From Leucocoprinus leucothites (lineage: Eukaryota; Basidiomycota; Agaricomycetes; Agaricales; Agaricaceae), in assembly GCA_013368445.1 (NCBI GenBank), contig JAACJO010000023.1, positions 62,001 through 126,000 of the forward strand: a stretch of 64,000 nucleotides of DNA. The letters are read 5' to 3'. The position numbers were made by a program, and so were the translations under genes. How positions within the stretch are numbered: the first letter of the stretch is position 1; each line of letters starts with the position of its first letter. This document shows, in pieces, positions 31,362-43,824 of this stretch. The notes under the pieces were generated by a model. The model did no database searches. It was not told the origin of the DNA and saw only the letters and a list, made by a program, of their open reading frames with translations.

Positions 31362-32319
31362 CTTGCAATAATAATCTGGGTTTGCTGAATGACTTCGGTT
31401 GTGAACTGAGCTTGGTCGCCACTGACACGTCCACCATGCTCAGCATTATGGATATCACGTGACTAGCAACAATCATTCTGGCGGTGCTATCATAGATTCA
31501 TAGTTATATATGCGCCGGTGAATTAGTAATTCTCTGGAACTATTTCTTGATCTCGTGCTCAATAATAATCTAGATAGTTCATTGAAAAATTTTGGTGGGT
31601 TATCCTGATAATATTGCAGTAGGGCCAAGGGCTAGGACTTACTTATATATTACCACGATAATTCATCAATATCCTATCCAGATTTTCGAGTTTGTGGTTG
31701 AGAAGTACTCCATTATAACTCAATAATTCTAGTGGATTATTGATTTAAATTTTCGGGGTGGTGTAGTGGTAGCCCCTGTGGGTAATATATTTCCTGACTA
31801 GCGAAACTGAGGGTTCGACCACTTGTACGTAACTACCGCAGAACCTTATCTTGCCCGGTCACGTCCCCGAGTTTCGGCTTGTTGGCACAACTTACAAGTC
31901 GCCGGTGAGGTCCTGAATGAGCGCCGGAATTTGGGGTTCCGATTTCGCTGGGTCAAGGAGCGTCATTTAGAACTCTCCAGTCCATAACAGCGTACTATTA
32001 AAGTGCACCACCAACCGGTTACTGTTTAGCTCTATGTGAAAGTTCAACAGCTGTTACCTATGAATACATGCTTCGAATCCAAATCTGACAGTCTCTCTAC
32101 AAAAGCCAGCGTGCACCACCCACACCCCGCACCTCCACTCATTGGCCCATTTTCCAGGGTCAATCATCCAGGACATTTGAGCATCCATTTGGTCAACTGA
32201 TCTTTACCATCGTTCAGTGATCCTCACGTTGCTGTCAGCCATCAATACAAGCGCCCACTTCCTTGTTCAGCTCCACGTTTTACGACCCCCTGCCTGAGCT
32301 CCCTTCTCTAAGCTAAGCG
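31362..32319. other. Divergent intergenic region, SEC13 / kinase-like gene
   Basis: No protein gene is visible. It contains a pair of polymerase III-like boxes (31759-31820) and should hold both promoters. Confidence 0.6.
31759..31820 (+). other. tRNA-like A box / B box pair (possible SINE or tRNA relic)
   Basis: TGGTGTAGTGG at 31759-31769 matches the internal A box and GGTTCGACC at 31812-31820 the B box of polymerase III genes, 42 bp apart. No acceptor or T-stem folds convincingly, so this is not a functional tRNA. A decayed tRNA or tRNA-derived SINE head is possible. Confidence 0.35.
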
Positions 32320-33490
32320 ATGAATCCAAGAGGCGGTATGGCTGATGAGCCCTCTATGGAAGAAATAGGACACGTCGAAGGGAAGGGAGCGACGGCACCT
32401 CACGACCATTCACGAGTTGAGAAAATCGATGAAGCCTACTTTGCTTACGGCGACCATGCGGATGTTTACAAAGGACGTTTGGACGGAAAAAAGATAGTGG
32501 TGAATACCAAATATAACCCATTGTATTCATCTCACCCCTCCTCAGGTTATCAAGCAATTACGGGGAGTAAACTCGAACAAAATAGGAATCAGAGACGACC
32601 TACGTTCTGTATGTGGTAGTCTTCCATTCCAACCTCAAAGAACCATCTCATTTCCGAATGGCAGCGGCTACAAATTGAGTTTAGCACAAATTGGCAGCGT
32701 TTGAACCATCCAAATGTTTGCCGGGTTCATCTAATTGTCAATGACTTCGGCTTTCTGCCTGCGCTGGTCCTGGACTACTTTCCTAAAGGCTCTCTTATCA
32801 AGCACATCGTGAAGAATACCCCCCCTGACGAACAGAGACTTCGATGGGTAATACCTCGGTGCACATTTGCTTTGAAAGCCTGGCTAATCACAATGTCACC
32901 AGGTCCTCGAAATTGCTGAAGGGCTTGCTCATCTACATTCTTTTGAGGTTTACCATGGAGACCTTCGTTGTGTACGTATCCACCCGCTACCTCCTCATCA
33001 GCTGCTGACTTCCTTCCTGGCAGGCCAACGTCTTTCTAAACGGAAGTAACCAGGCTGTCATTGCGGACTACGCTATTGCCCAATATTTTAGTAACTCAGA
33101 TTTTACCTCTGCAAAATCAACCGGGACCGTTCGGTGGACTGGTCCCGAAGTCATTTCTATCCCACCTGATCCTAACTCGTCAAAAGAAAAGCTGGATATA
33201 TTCGCTTTTGGCATGACAATGCTCGAGGTGTGTTTCACCTCGTTTTCGCCACGAGTCGCGTTCTCGCTTGACACCTCCTAGATCTTTTCAGGGGAGGCAC
33301 CATACAACGGCAAATCAGATACAGGCGCTATTTTTGCTATTGCCAAGGGTGAACCGCCGAAACTACCTGAAAGAATGAGCAACGATGATGACCTCAAAAT
33401 GCTATTTGAAGCATGTACATGTAAAAATCCGGGTGAAAGGCCCTTTGCCAACGAGATCGTAAGTAAACTGAGGCCCGTAAGTCAATATCT
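32320..33490 (+). CDS. Tyrosine-kinase-like protein kinase, multi-exon
   Basis: This is a TKL-type kinase domain, a family expanded in many agaricomycetes. Exons from the sequence: 32320-32499, 32546-32608, 32665-32847, 32903-32971, 33024-33227, then from 33282; the last exon end is uncertain (about 33480-33640). Read together: AYFAYGDHADVYKGRL (glycine-poor ATP loop), VIKQLRG (strand-3 Lys), RLNHPNVCRVHLI, VYHGDLRCANVFL (catalytic loop, HGD in place of HRD), VIADYAIAQYF (DYA in place of DFG), GTVRWTGPE, LDIFAFGMTMLEIFSG and CKNPGERPFANEIV. The key Lys and both Asp are kept, so activity is possible despite the weak ATP loop. No other domain is visible at the N-terminus. Confidence 0.75.
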
Positions 33491-34092
33491 ACATCAACTA
33501 GTCTTCCTTTTTCTCACCCTATTTAAGCTTGTGCCGCCCCAAAGCCTTTTTCAAAGGTACGTGTTGCCACTCTATCTCCTCGCGCAGGGTCTGAGGTATC
33601 ATGTCAGAGTCTTCCAGTATCTGGGTTCTTGGTTTCAGTAAATTCGTGCATGATCTCCCATGCTCTCATGATTACATGCCCCCCCTCAAATGGGACCAGC
33701 CTTCGGCTTTCAACTCGCTTCCGGCACGTTCAGCTATGGCACAAGCCGGGTACTTATTTGGTTCAGCCAAGACGCTTGTCTCCTCAGCTACGCTTGACTG
33801 TTATGATAATTTCCCACCCGCCCAACTTGTTTGTTTTCCTCGTACTCTGATGACCGCTTGTAGGAACGATATCTTCATTTATAGTCGCTTATCGGACCAA
33901 ATTGCATTAAATATTTGGCTTCTAGGACGAATGACAGGGAGATAAAATGATCCCATTTGTTCCACCCCCGAGTCCGTGAGAACTACAAATGCTGTGAACA
34001 CTGCCACCCACTGCCACCCATTACATGCATACAAATGATGTGCACATGGCCCTCCCTACCATAACCTCCGAACACAAGCCAGGCCTCCTCGC
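33491..34092. other. Intergenic, possible 3' end of the kinase gene
   Basis: I see no independent gene. A possible last exon of the kinase gene may lie in the first 150 bp. Confidence 0.5.
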
Positions 34093-35767
34093 ATGTCTTT
34101 AAACTCCAGGATCAGGGACGTTCCTCCAGAGATTTGGTGTCATATCTGTCAATTTATACTTCCATCAGACAAACCTAACGTTGCTCTGGTCTGCCGCAGC
34201 CTTTATGGCATCATCGTCTTCGACTTGTACCGGCACGTTGAAGTCGTCAGTCGCAACCCCACTTTCTTCCTTCATGCATTTCGAACCCTAGAGTTCGTCA
34301 TCTCTCGGCTATTCTTAGCAAATGCTTGCTGATGGAATATTAAATGGAAACCACAGAAGGGAACAGGACCTAGCCAGACGATTGACCAAGCTGACCATCT
34401 GGATACACGCACTAAATGAAGTCATCCATCTTGAAGACACTACACCCAAAGCCTCAGAGACCTTGAACCACTCAAAGCGCCAAGGTCCTGAGAGAAAACC
34501 CAGAACGTTCCGCCAATTCTTTGGTCGCCGGAAACCTGATGCCATCGCAGTCTCCGAATTCCCCTCAGGATCACCTTCCTCAGTTGTCAGCAAACACACC
34601 ATGTTCATGAATGTGTTATCCAAACTTGAACACCTCCGTGATTTGGTCCTCGTATGGCGGACTGATGATGGATATAATAGGACCTCGCCCACAACATGCA
34701 GCCAACTTGCGATCGATACCTGGGCCAGGGTTGCTCCCCGCATCTGTTCCCTAACCCTCGACATGGCCATGTTTAACATATACGAGTCCTTACGAGTCCC
34801 CCAAAAACTGAAAACTCTAGAAGAGTTGCATATCCGTATAACACTGGAAAAACACGGCGCCTTTCGGGGCAATGCCATTCGCATCTTCACAAACACCCTT
34901 ATCCCCTTCATCAATCAACTAGCCCCGCAGCTAATTTCATTCTCCTTAACATCTCTTTGTAATCTTAATCTCGATCCTCTATTTCAAGGAATGGAACCCA
35001 CCCCTCTCTTACGCCAGCTCGCCCTCTGCCTTGCATTTCAATCTACTGAAATCTGGAGCCCACTCGCTCTACAAACATTCTTAAAGGACCACAGTACTAT
35101 CCGACAACTAGATCTGAGATATGGAGAGTGTTGCGCTGCACTCTTCCCTCATATGCATAACTGGTCCTCCCATGATCGAGTGCTTATAGGCGAGGCCTTC
35201 GAGGGTTCTAACGCCTTTACCTTTCCTCAACTGGAAACTCTTACTCTTGGGCTCCAGTTCAAGCTGTCTAACAATTCCGATCTTGGAGCTTATGCCTCCC
35301 GGTTCAGTGGATCAGTCCACTCCTTGACACTCCTTGGTCGCAGCCTGAATGTTAACCAAATGAGAACTGTGCTTATACCATTCCAAAAAACTCTGAAATC
35401 CTTGTCAATGTTTCTCCGAACCCTTACCCCAGAAGTCCTCTGTCTACTAGCAACCCTACTACCCTCTCTCCAAGACTTAACTCTCCATATTCAGAAATTT
35501 GCAAGTTCCCGCCCATATGATGCCCCAGTGCGTAGGAAACCCATAAATATCTTTGACCCTATTGTGACTCATACCACTCCAAGACGAAGCAGAGATTCCT
35601 TGAGGACATGCATATCTCTGCAGGCAAGTCTGAAGCATTAAACCAATGGCAGCTAAAGCGTATACATATACGTGAGTTTGCCTACGGAAAAGGGGACGTT
35701 CCTGCTTGGGATGTCATGCCGGCTATAGCAGCCGCCATCCCAAATCTCAGTTCCTGGGATATCTAGT
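34093..35767 (+). pseudogene. F-box / LRR-like protein, apparently frameshifted twice
   Basis: An F-box protein would be a substrate receptor of an SCF ubiquitin ligase. It starts at ATG 34093 with the F-box (DVPPEIWCHICQFILPSDK, VALVCRSLY). The frame changes at about 34325, where both sides are homologous in style (SRLFLANAC; then LNGNHRREQDLARRLTKLTI). No plausible intron fits, because the candidate would be only 26 nt. A long leucine-rich part follows to about 35570. A second frame change then leads to the end LNQWQLKRIHIREFAYGKGD, with the stop near 35765. Two single-base indels in the genome or assembly explain this. It could be functional if either is a sequencing error. Confidence 0.65.
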
Positions 35768-36057
35768 GTAATCATCCCCAACGTAGAGCTCCTCATCCAT
35801 TGGTTGACATCCACTTGTTTGCACGAGATTTCGGTCGCAATATCACACCCAGATTGCACAAACTCTTTGCTCACGAGCTGACTGGAACGATCATGGAGTG
35901 TATTATTATTGTATTATATGTTGATACACGTTTCCTTCGCATGATGAATGTAACCCAGACGTTGGAAATCTATGCACGTGAATGGCACTGTTGCAGGACA
36001 TAACAGTCGTGAAAGCATTTAAAGTCATAATGAGTCGGAGGCCGTTGTATTGTCCGG

Positions 36058-38225
36058 TCACTGGTATAATCTCCGTTCCTCAACGACCTTTTGTACCCAA
36101 AGATCAAGGACAGATTTAAGCATGTCTTCCCAGCCCTCTTCCCCACGGGCAACTAGCTTTGCATCAAAAAATATAAAGGAATCCGAAGTAGACGAAGATT
36201 GGCGATGAATGACAGGGGCAGAAGGTGTAGATGGCAAGCCAAATCCTGTACCTGGCTTGAAAACTTGAGAAGGGACTTGGATTGGAAGAAGGTAACGGAG
36301 TTTCAGAGCGCTAAGATGGGCGTTAGAACCATACAGACGGACAAGCGAGCTCAAGCCTCACCCAACCCAAAGGCGAAGGTTATCCGTCCGCCTAAAAGTC
36401 CACCCTTTCTTCGCACCCTCTTTTGTTTCCGTTTTACTTGCCTTCTCGAGAGAGATGATATCATGAATACTATCCTTGCTTATATATCCCCAGGGCTTCT
36501 TGGATTTTCGAACAATGGCATTATAAGCTGCGCAGAGAAGTTGGCCAGATGACAGGCTGTCCAAGAAAGCAGATGGAGAGCTTGAGGGTTGTAGGCTGCT
36601 CACGAGGTCTTTCGGAAGGAAAAAATTGAGAAGAGCGTGTGCTCGTCCTAGGTCTATAGATAAGTATCGAGCATCATCAGGAAACGAGATTACTAACCGA
36701 GGTCATCGTCAACAAAAGAGTTCCTACGTGCCCACTCTGGAAGAGATTCGTCATCAATCGTCTCTTCTGGTTCATCTCCCTCTTCTATTTGAGCCATATC
36801 CTCTGGCTCCTCAGCCAGCGAGACCGACGACAGCATGTCTACCATCCCTGTTGACACACGCCGTTTGCCTCCCTCCTGTACTGAAAGGAGATTGCCAAAG
36901 GCCTTTCCTTCTCCATCTCCGGCGCTCACCCTTCTCGCTTTCGACCTCGGCTGGAGGTTCTGTCGGGTTTGATATTTCTTCCGTTCTCGTTCCCAGCCGC
37001 GTTCCGCACCAGGCTGTGCTTCAAAAATGACTTCATCGACAATATCAAGGTATCTGGAGACCGTCTCTCGCTCCTTCTCGAGATCGGATAGCTTAACATC
37101 TTGTTTATACAGCCAGCCCCCCGCCAGGACAAGTCTCTCATCCCACCGCTCCCTCTTCTCTTTCTGCTCTTCCTCCACCGCCTGAAATACGTCTTCCTCT
37201 TCTTCCCAGACCGGTACCTGCTGATATCGCCCATTGACTTGAACAAGGGAATACGTGAAAGCTCCATCAGATTCTGCCTTGAGCATTTCAGGTGTGGCCC
37301 CACGCGCTTCTTCGGGAGGAAGCTCCATGGCAGGCTGACTGGGGCTAGCAAATCGTGAATGCGAATCTCCTCGAGAACCACCGCCGTCACTTTGAGCGTC
37401 GTACGCTTCGTCAGTCAGAGGAAGTCGACATTTCTCCTCCACAACTCGAAGCACGGATAGAACCTCAAGGGCGGATCGACGAATACGGGTAAATTGATCG
37501 GAGGCACCCTTCTGGTTTGCGGTTGGTTTTCCTGGGCCTAGAAGAGCTGCCCGGAAATTAGCTCGGATGGTGCCAGCGGATTCGTCGGGGAGAGAAAGGA
37601 GGTAATTTCGGACTGATCGGATCGCTCTCGTCGTTGCTTTGAGGACATCTAATACGTCTACTGGGTACGAAGGTGGTGTCGATGTATGGGCGGCCTGGTC
37701 GAGCGACCAGGCACGAGCAACGGATGACAAGCCTTCGCAAACGCCAGGAAGAAGACTGTCAGGGTCAATATCATAGGATTTGACGTGCGGTTCGCTAATT
37801 TGGCGCGGCGGGGAGGGAAGTTGGGGAGCAGGGGGAAGATGGAATTCGGTAAGAGATCCGGCAGATGGTGCTGAAGGAACGTGGCCTCTCCCTCCAATTG
37901 CCGGTACAAGGCCGTACTGTGCCTTCTCTAGCAGACTGAGCAGCATGAGAAGAAGACAAGGATCAAGAGGCCAGAGGACGCACTTTTTCTTGGAAGCAAG
38001 TCCAGTCTTTGTAAAATAATGCTGGAGATGTTCAATGCTGCCGAGAGCCATGACACTTTCGCGTTTTGCAGCACTTCGGCTAAACGGATTGACTGGTTTG
38101 TTTCCAGAATTCAGATTTGGATAGAATGCAGCCTGCCGCTTCCCCCGTTTCTGGTCTGGCGCACTGCCAGTGGAGTCTGGTGTGAGGACCGTGGGCGACG
38201 TTGAGGCAGATGAGTCGGACGCCAT
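36058..38225 (-). CDS. Conserved basidiomycete protein with C-terminal CH-like region
   Basis: I cannot name this gene. Exon 1 runs from ATG 38225 to about 36698, followed by two short introns (GTTAGT...TATAG near 36650-36697; GTGAGG...TTAG near 36305-36360), and it ends at 36058. The product is about 680 residues. The N-terminal third is Ser/Pro-rich with ALGSIEHLQHYFTKTGLAS. The middle is helical (SVARAWSLDQAA; IRRSALEVLSVLRVVEEKC). An acidic stretch EEEEDVFQ is followed by ERWDERLVLAGGWLYK. The C-terminus, ALLNFFLPKDLVSSL, SSGQLLCAAYNAIVRKSKKP and RRTDNLRLWVGALKLRYLL, resembles a calponin-homology fold in which the C-terminal exon completes a helix. A cytoskeletal role is only inference. 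The structure is intact, without lesions. Confidence 0.75.
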
Positions 38226-38466
38226 TATCAGCAGACAGCCCAAGGAATATTTCCTGAATTTATAATGTACTATCAGCACCCGTGGGAATGTTGAAACTCG
38301 CCCTGCCCACCATCTGATCACCATCATCAACCCCATTTGTTGCTTGGGTTCAATAAGTACATTGTGTATCTCTACTTCCACTGACACAAGACAGGATGAG
38401 AGCTAACAAATTCCACCAGACCCGACCACTCCTCCATTTATATAGCCCCTCAGTGACCCTCCTTAC

Positions 38467-40137
38467 TTACGCTGCCTCTATCTCCTCAACATCATCCGAC
38501 CTGACGAACCTCAATGTTTCAGTCGGTCCGCTTGTGCTAGTCTCGCCGTTGGAACCTTGTCCAAGAACAACTGTTTGAATCTTTGCCTGCTGTCTAGTAT
38601 GAAGCACTACCCGACACGCCAAAATAGCGTGGATTGAACGCATAGGCCTGATCAGTCCGTACCCATTTAAGTAAGCTTTCGGTGATAATACCAAGATCAA
38701 TCGAGTTCAACTTGACTGTCACTTACGATGATAGGAGCGCCAAGTACTCGGGCTGCCCAGACCATGTCTATCAATGCCGTCCTCAGAATACCATTCAAGT
38801 CAGCCACTCACGGGCAGTTTCAGGATGACAACGACGTTGATCATGGAGAGAGCTAACAATAGGATGAGCGTGATCCAACACAGGAAACGATAAACTCACA
38901 AACGAGGTAGACATAATACATTATGCCTGTTGATAGAATCGCATTATCAGGTTATCCAGAACGTTAAAATGATTTCTGACCAACTAACCTTCGCCGTAGA
39001 CGACCTTCATTAGCTGAGAGTTCCCTCCGGACACGTCTAGGTGGCTCAACAATGAATCTCCGTGACTGTGGCTCTACTAGCGACACACGCACATGATTTG
39101 CACCCCTTTATGATCATCAGCGCACAAATAGCTTTTCCCAGCAATCATTTAGCCAAAACCGAAACTACGATAGCCAAAGACCTACCAATGTCCAGGACCA
39201 TTAGCAAAACCCAGTCAATGTAAAGCTTGTTGCTAGCCTTGACTACGATGCATCCCGGAACCCCGTGATATACATTATCGATGACTTGGTAGTAAACTGT
39301 CTTCAGCTGCCTGTCAAAATCATTGCTGACAGGGATACTCACAGCCTACGCTTTTGATGAAGAGGCCCATATTGACATAAATCGCGACCACCATGCCGAT
39401 GTAATAAGCGAGAATAACAAAGCCGAGCCTTCGGTCCCTTCCCCAGACTGCCCAGGTCCTCATGACAAGCAGCACTATCACCAAAGCGACCGTTGAGACC
39501 CAGACACGGACAATGACCTGTTAACTCACGCTCTCCAACGACAAATCCCGTCGTAAACATCCCTATGTCCTTCTATATTAATCTCCAAGGTCCGATGTCA
39601 AAAGAGCCACTTACATCCGAGCGCAGAGAAAAGGACGGCGCAATTATCTGCCGTTAAGCCTTCTGCCACCTGTTCTAAACTCGGACGCGTTAAACACGGC
39701 TGCCCGAGGAGATGAATAAAACGTGCGCCCTTACCATATACCCAGAGGGTAACGTCTCCGAAAGCCAGATACCTTGTTATCAAGTATAGGAACTTGATCA
39801 TACTGGTACGTGATTGCCACACGAGCGATATTTCGAGCCCAAGGTTCAACGCCCAGTCGTAGGTCTGAAAAGAATCTGAACTGAGCTTATTCATGATAAT
39901 TCTCAGCCTCGAAGACGCACGAGCACCGTAAGACTGGCCACTGGCGGGGTACAGATCGTCAGCCAGCTCTCGAGAAGATCAAATTATCACTTACAATTGA
40001 CATACTACCCAGTATCAACCCTAGTGAGTCAAAAAAACACGCCCCTGATTTTGAATAACATTACTTACTGTCGTTACCACCAACACTGTCCTCCCCAGGA
40101 TGAATTTATCAATGAAATGTTGAAAGAGACTTGACAT
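38467..40137 (-). CDS. DUF6533-family multi-pass membrane protein
   Basis: This is a basidiomycete-specific membrane protein of unknown function. It starts at ATG 40137 (MSSLFQHFIDKFILGRTVLV). The second exon holds the DUF6533 signature: YDWALNLGLEISLVWQSR followed by SMIKFLYLITRYLAFGDV. Further hydrophobic segments come from small exons between 39600 and 38700 (AIYVNMGLFIKSVG, LDIGRSLAIVVSVLAK). The hydrophilic tail GLIRPMRSIHAILACRVVLH to VEEIEAA ends at 38467. The exact exons of the middle are not certain; there are at least six. It probably has seven membrane segments, as is usual for this group. Confidence 0.75.
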
Positions 40138-42481
40138 TATTCCACCAGGCAGGTCGGGACGATCCAGTGACTACAAAGGACCATCTCTCCACCTTCGCTC
40201 ACTTGTCTTATACTCTTTCGAGATATCTGTACATCAGTCATGCAGTATGGGATCTTCGCAGCTTGATTTACTATCCTCAGATCCCATTACAGTCACCGCT
40301 CAATGTTAGAACCGAGTTAGAACCTTGATTCATGTGTCATCTTGGCGGGAGTCCTTGATGCCACACGAAGAGCTCCGAAATTGCCCCATCCCTACGGTGA
40401 CTCCCAAGGCCTGAGGAGCCAGAGTCGTTAAGGCCCATTGACGGTCGGTAACATTGTTGGATGCTTGTCTGATCAGTGTTGTAGGGAAGTTTTTCTGCTT
40501 TCTTTCGGTCAACTGACTGCGAAATAATTCGTCGCCAAGAGCCCGAGATTAATTCCTTCGATGCATATCAGGAAACGTGTATGCTGGCGCTGCCAATTTC
40601 TCAACTTAGAATCCATCATATCAGCTGGGGCAATGCTAGATAGCTAAAAATACCTTTGGTTTCGCTCCTGGAAGTCTTCTCCCGGCATTATTAATCTGTT
40701 GCTCTCTACAAGTGCTCAGCGTTCATCGGCCACTGCGACTTCGAAATACTACGCGATTTGTGAATTCTTCAGTGCCTTTTACTCTCAAACAGCTCTCGTA
40801 GCCTTCTTATTAGAGTAGGTGGGTCTCAAGTCCAGGCGTTCAAGCTTTGCGGTCAGTCTCTGCCGTGCAATGCCATCCTTCTATCGAGCCGAGCGATCAG
40901 CTGCTACATTGATCAATCTTCTTGGTGATCGGAGAAGTTCGTGCGTGGAGGTATTAGGGAGTCTTAAAGAGGTACAAAAGCCCATGTCATCTGAAACGAA
41001 AGATGCTGTTTAACGGCACATAAGTAAGCTGATGGATAAAGCTGAAGTTCAGTGCTTGACCTGGGAACTAATAGGAGACCAAGTAGAGAAAGATATGTAT
41101 ACTCGTACCATCCGTTCTGGGAGGGTTCTCAGAATCTAGACAGTCTGACAAGCTGGGAATGCATTCTTGTTAAGGGTCTATGATTCCCACTTGGATATAA
41201 ATTGTTGGCAACCTGATTAGGCGGCGGATATGGACTTCCGAGTCTACAAAATATATTTTCCAATGATTCCCTCAAGACCAAGGGGGATTACACAACTTTT
41301 TACAATTTCTCGAGTGAGCTGTCACCCACTGTATGTGTAAATAGCGGTCGAAAACATGGTGTCAAGTCACTTCAACATCAAGCTTAGTAGATCGCTGAAC
41401 TTGGATCCAACTTTCGCTCTGCTCGTAGTCTTCTGCCTGGTCTAGGTCATACTCTGCTTTCACTCTGTTCATGGTTGCACAATAAGTTTTAGAGTAGGCT
41501 TATCAGTCAGTCACCCTGTAATATCGTAGTATATATACAGTTGAGTATATCTTGTCCCCCGGGCCCCCCCTTTGTGCTCGTTTTCGTCAGATGGTTCCAA
41601 AACTCTCAAAGAGTACGTGGTATCAGCAAACGAGGAAAGGCCAAAAATTATGAACTTTGCCGGCCCTTTGGGCTGCCGGCGGGACAGCAAAATTAATGCG
41701 GCTGGGATACTTGATTTTTTGTCTGATAAAGAGGAAGAAGATGGCCAACAAACTTTCCAAGAAATCCTTCAGTACAACCCCCAAGACAATATACCATACC
41801 CAGACTCACTCCTTTCCAGTCACGGGACGTTTTCTACAAGCCGGCGTTGATCCGGTTATGTCTGGCCAGAGTCTGATAAGGAGCCTGAGAAACCGTAGCA
41901 GCAGAGAAAACCTGATATCAGTTAATCAAACAATCACTGAAGTATCACGTACAATGTACCCATCCGTTAAGTTGCTGCAATGTGCATGTCATATTCAGTT
42001 GTTTTCGCTGTCTGTTGGCCGCATAATAATATTTATATAATCTATACTCAGGTATGCCCTCTCTTTGTGCTCGCGTATGGAAGCTAGGCAAGATTGCTTT
42101 ATATGGGCGGGAAGTCTAGTCCAGTGAAATAGAGGCAAGGGAGGGGTAGCTACTTCTGGGATCAGTCTAATCGCCTTTATTCAGTGAGACGTCTCGGGTT
42201 CTAAGGTCCAGGATGTTAGGGAGCCTTGAGACTGTTCACGAGCTTCATTTTGTTGTCACTGGTTCGCGAGGCATCGGACGGAGCATGCCTGTCCAGGGCA
42301 TAGCAGATAATATCAAGGAACTCTATGGACAGATCCTGTATCGTAGTAAGCGTGCACGCTGATTTTGTGGTGAACGAGAAGAAGGGAAGATCGGTGGACG
42401 CTGAACATTAATAGATATGCCATGCAATTGGGTACAAGTTTTATATGGCCAATATAAAAAGTGGAGGCCCCGCAGACATTA
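40138..42481. other. Gene-poor stretch
   Basis: I see no supported gene. Short open frames (40819-41013; 41572-41850; 41657-42040) lack recognisable domains or a clear splice pattern. A C-rich run near 41558-41569 is the only compositional feature. Confidence 0.5.
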
Positions 42482-43824
42482 TTATGGTGGCATAGTAGAC
42501 TTATCCTGGCTGATTGATCGATCGTCCGCTTCTCGTTTCAACTTGTTTTGCTGACGAATAGCCTCCGCAATTGCATCTAGTTCAGCCTTCTTTTCCCGAC
42601 TCTCCTCAACCATCCAAGCGTCTGGGTTTTTAAATCCACGACCCAGCCTCTGCTTTGCAATCGCAGTGTAGCCAACCTCGCTTGGGTGTCTCGCAAATTC
42701 ATCCAGACGCCGCTGCTCCGGTGTCATCTGATTGAGGACATGAGCCGGAGGACGCTGGCGCAGGCGTCTCCCCAGTGAGCGAGTAGTCTCACCACGGATT
42801 TCTCGAACTCGTTCCTTAGTCTTGTTCCGAATGCGTTCTCTCCGAGCTTCTTTGAGCTGCTTAAGGAGCGCCTGGGGAAATGGCGTTTTGGCTCGCTCAT
42901 TTGCACGGTCGTATGCCTTTGATATCAGGCTCAGTTGTCCTTTGTATACATCGGCTATTCCGCAAACATCGTGAGGAGGAGGAGGTAACTGATATGGAAA
43001 GGCGACGCACTCCACTCGCCATAATACCCAGCAAATACAGTTTTGTCGCGTACGGGGGGCGGGAGGAGCCTACTGACCTCGGCCTCGGTGCGACATTCAT
43101 TCCGAATATCCGCAATGGTTTCAAGATAGGCCTGGTGCCGCTCGTTGCGCCGCAGGTGAGCCTGGATCCGCCACCGGATCATTTGCGAGAGTTTTACAGG
43201 CTGGTTGATCATCCGAGGAAGGGGTTTATGGTAAGGCGACGGAGAGAAAGAGGCACCCGTGAGTATGGGACGGTAGCGCAGCTTTGCTCGCCACACCTAT
43301 TACAAGTTTAGCCAGCTGTCGCGTAAGATGAGGAAAGAGACGGACGAGTTCTTTCGTAAGAAGGTATTTCCAGTATTCCTTCTCGCAGCGAACGTCGATC
43401 AGGCGGGAGTACCGTCTCAGAACATCTTGGAGGTGTGCGTCTCCTGCATTAGCACGGTGGAAAATATCCAGATACTGGAAAGAAAACGATGTTAGTCCGG
43501 GAGCCGAGAGACGCTGGCGTAACAGACTTTGTAGCCCTGTCGAAGGGCATTTTGCGTCTGCTCAACACTTGTCAGATTCCTATTTCTTTTCCATAGCATT
43601 CGAATGCGAAAGCAAATCTAGTCTTTCAAACACTGTTAAGCAACAACAGCAGAATTAAGGTACAAAGCACAACGCACGGCATCAGTTGGAGCTTCTTTCA
43701 ATAGATTTCTGTACAGTGTAAGAGTTGGCGCGCGATGTGCAGGTATATTCCAGAATGGGGTCCTTGGCCGGGCGCGCTGAAGTGGTTTGAGCAGCTGGCG
43801 AATGGACTCGCGAGTCGACGTCAT
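42482..43824 (-). CDS. LYR-motif protein (Cup1-like group), multi-exon
   Basis: LYR proteins are small helical mitochondrial factors for complex and Fe-S assembly; this belongs to a longer fungal group. It starts at ATG 43824 (MTSTRESIRQLLKPLQRAR), with the LYR motif in LTLYRNLLKEAPTDAVR. Later exons read FRIRMLWKRNRNLTSVEQTQ; YLDIFHRANAGDAHLQDVL to EYWKYLLTKEL; WRAKLRYRPILTGASFSPS; and LISKAYDRANERAKTPFPQ to the stop at 42482. Introns are short; one ends with the branch-like GCTAAAC and AATAG near 43303. The C-terminal part is rich in Arg and Lys (EARRERIRNKTKERVREIRG). A broken inverted copy lies at 57333-58677. The exon borders around 43000 are uncertain. Confidence 0.78.

Noticed and set aside
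31755..31830. Functional tRNA gene
   Set aside because: A and B boxes are present, but acceptor and T-stems do not pair and no anticodon arm is evident.
41572..42040. Host gene between 41572 and 42040
   Set aside because: Two overlapping frames, no domain, no convincing splice sites.
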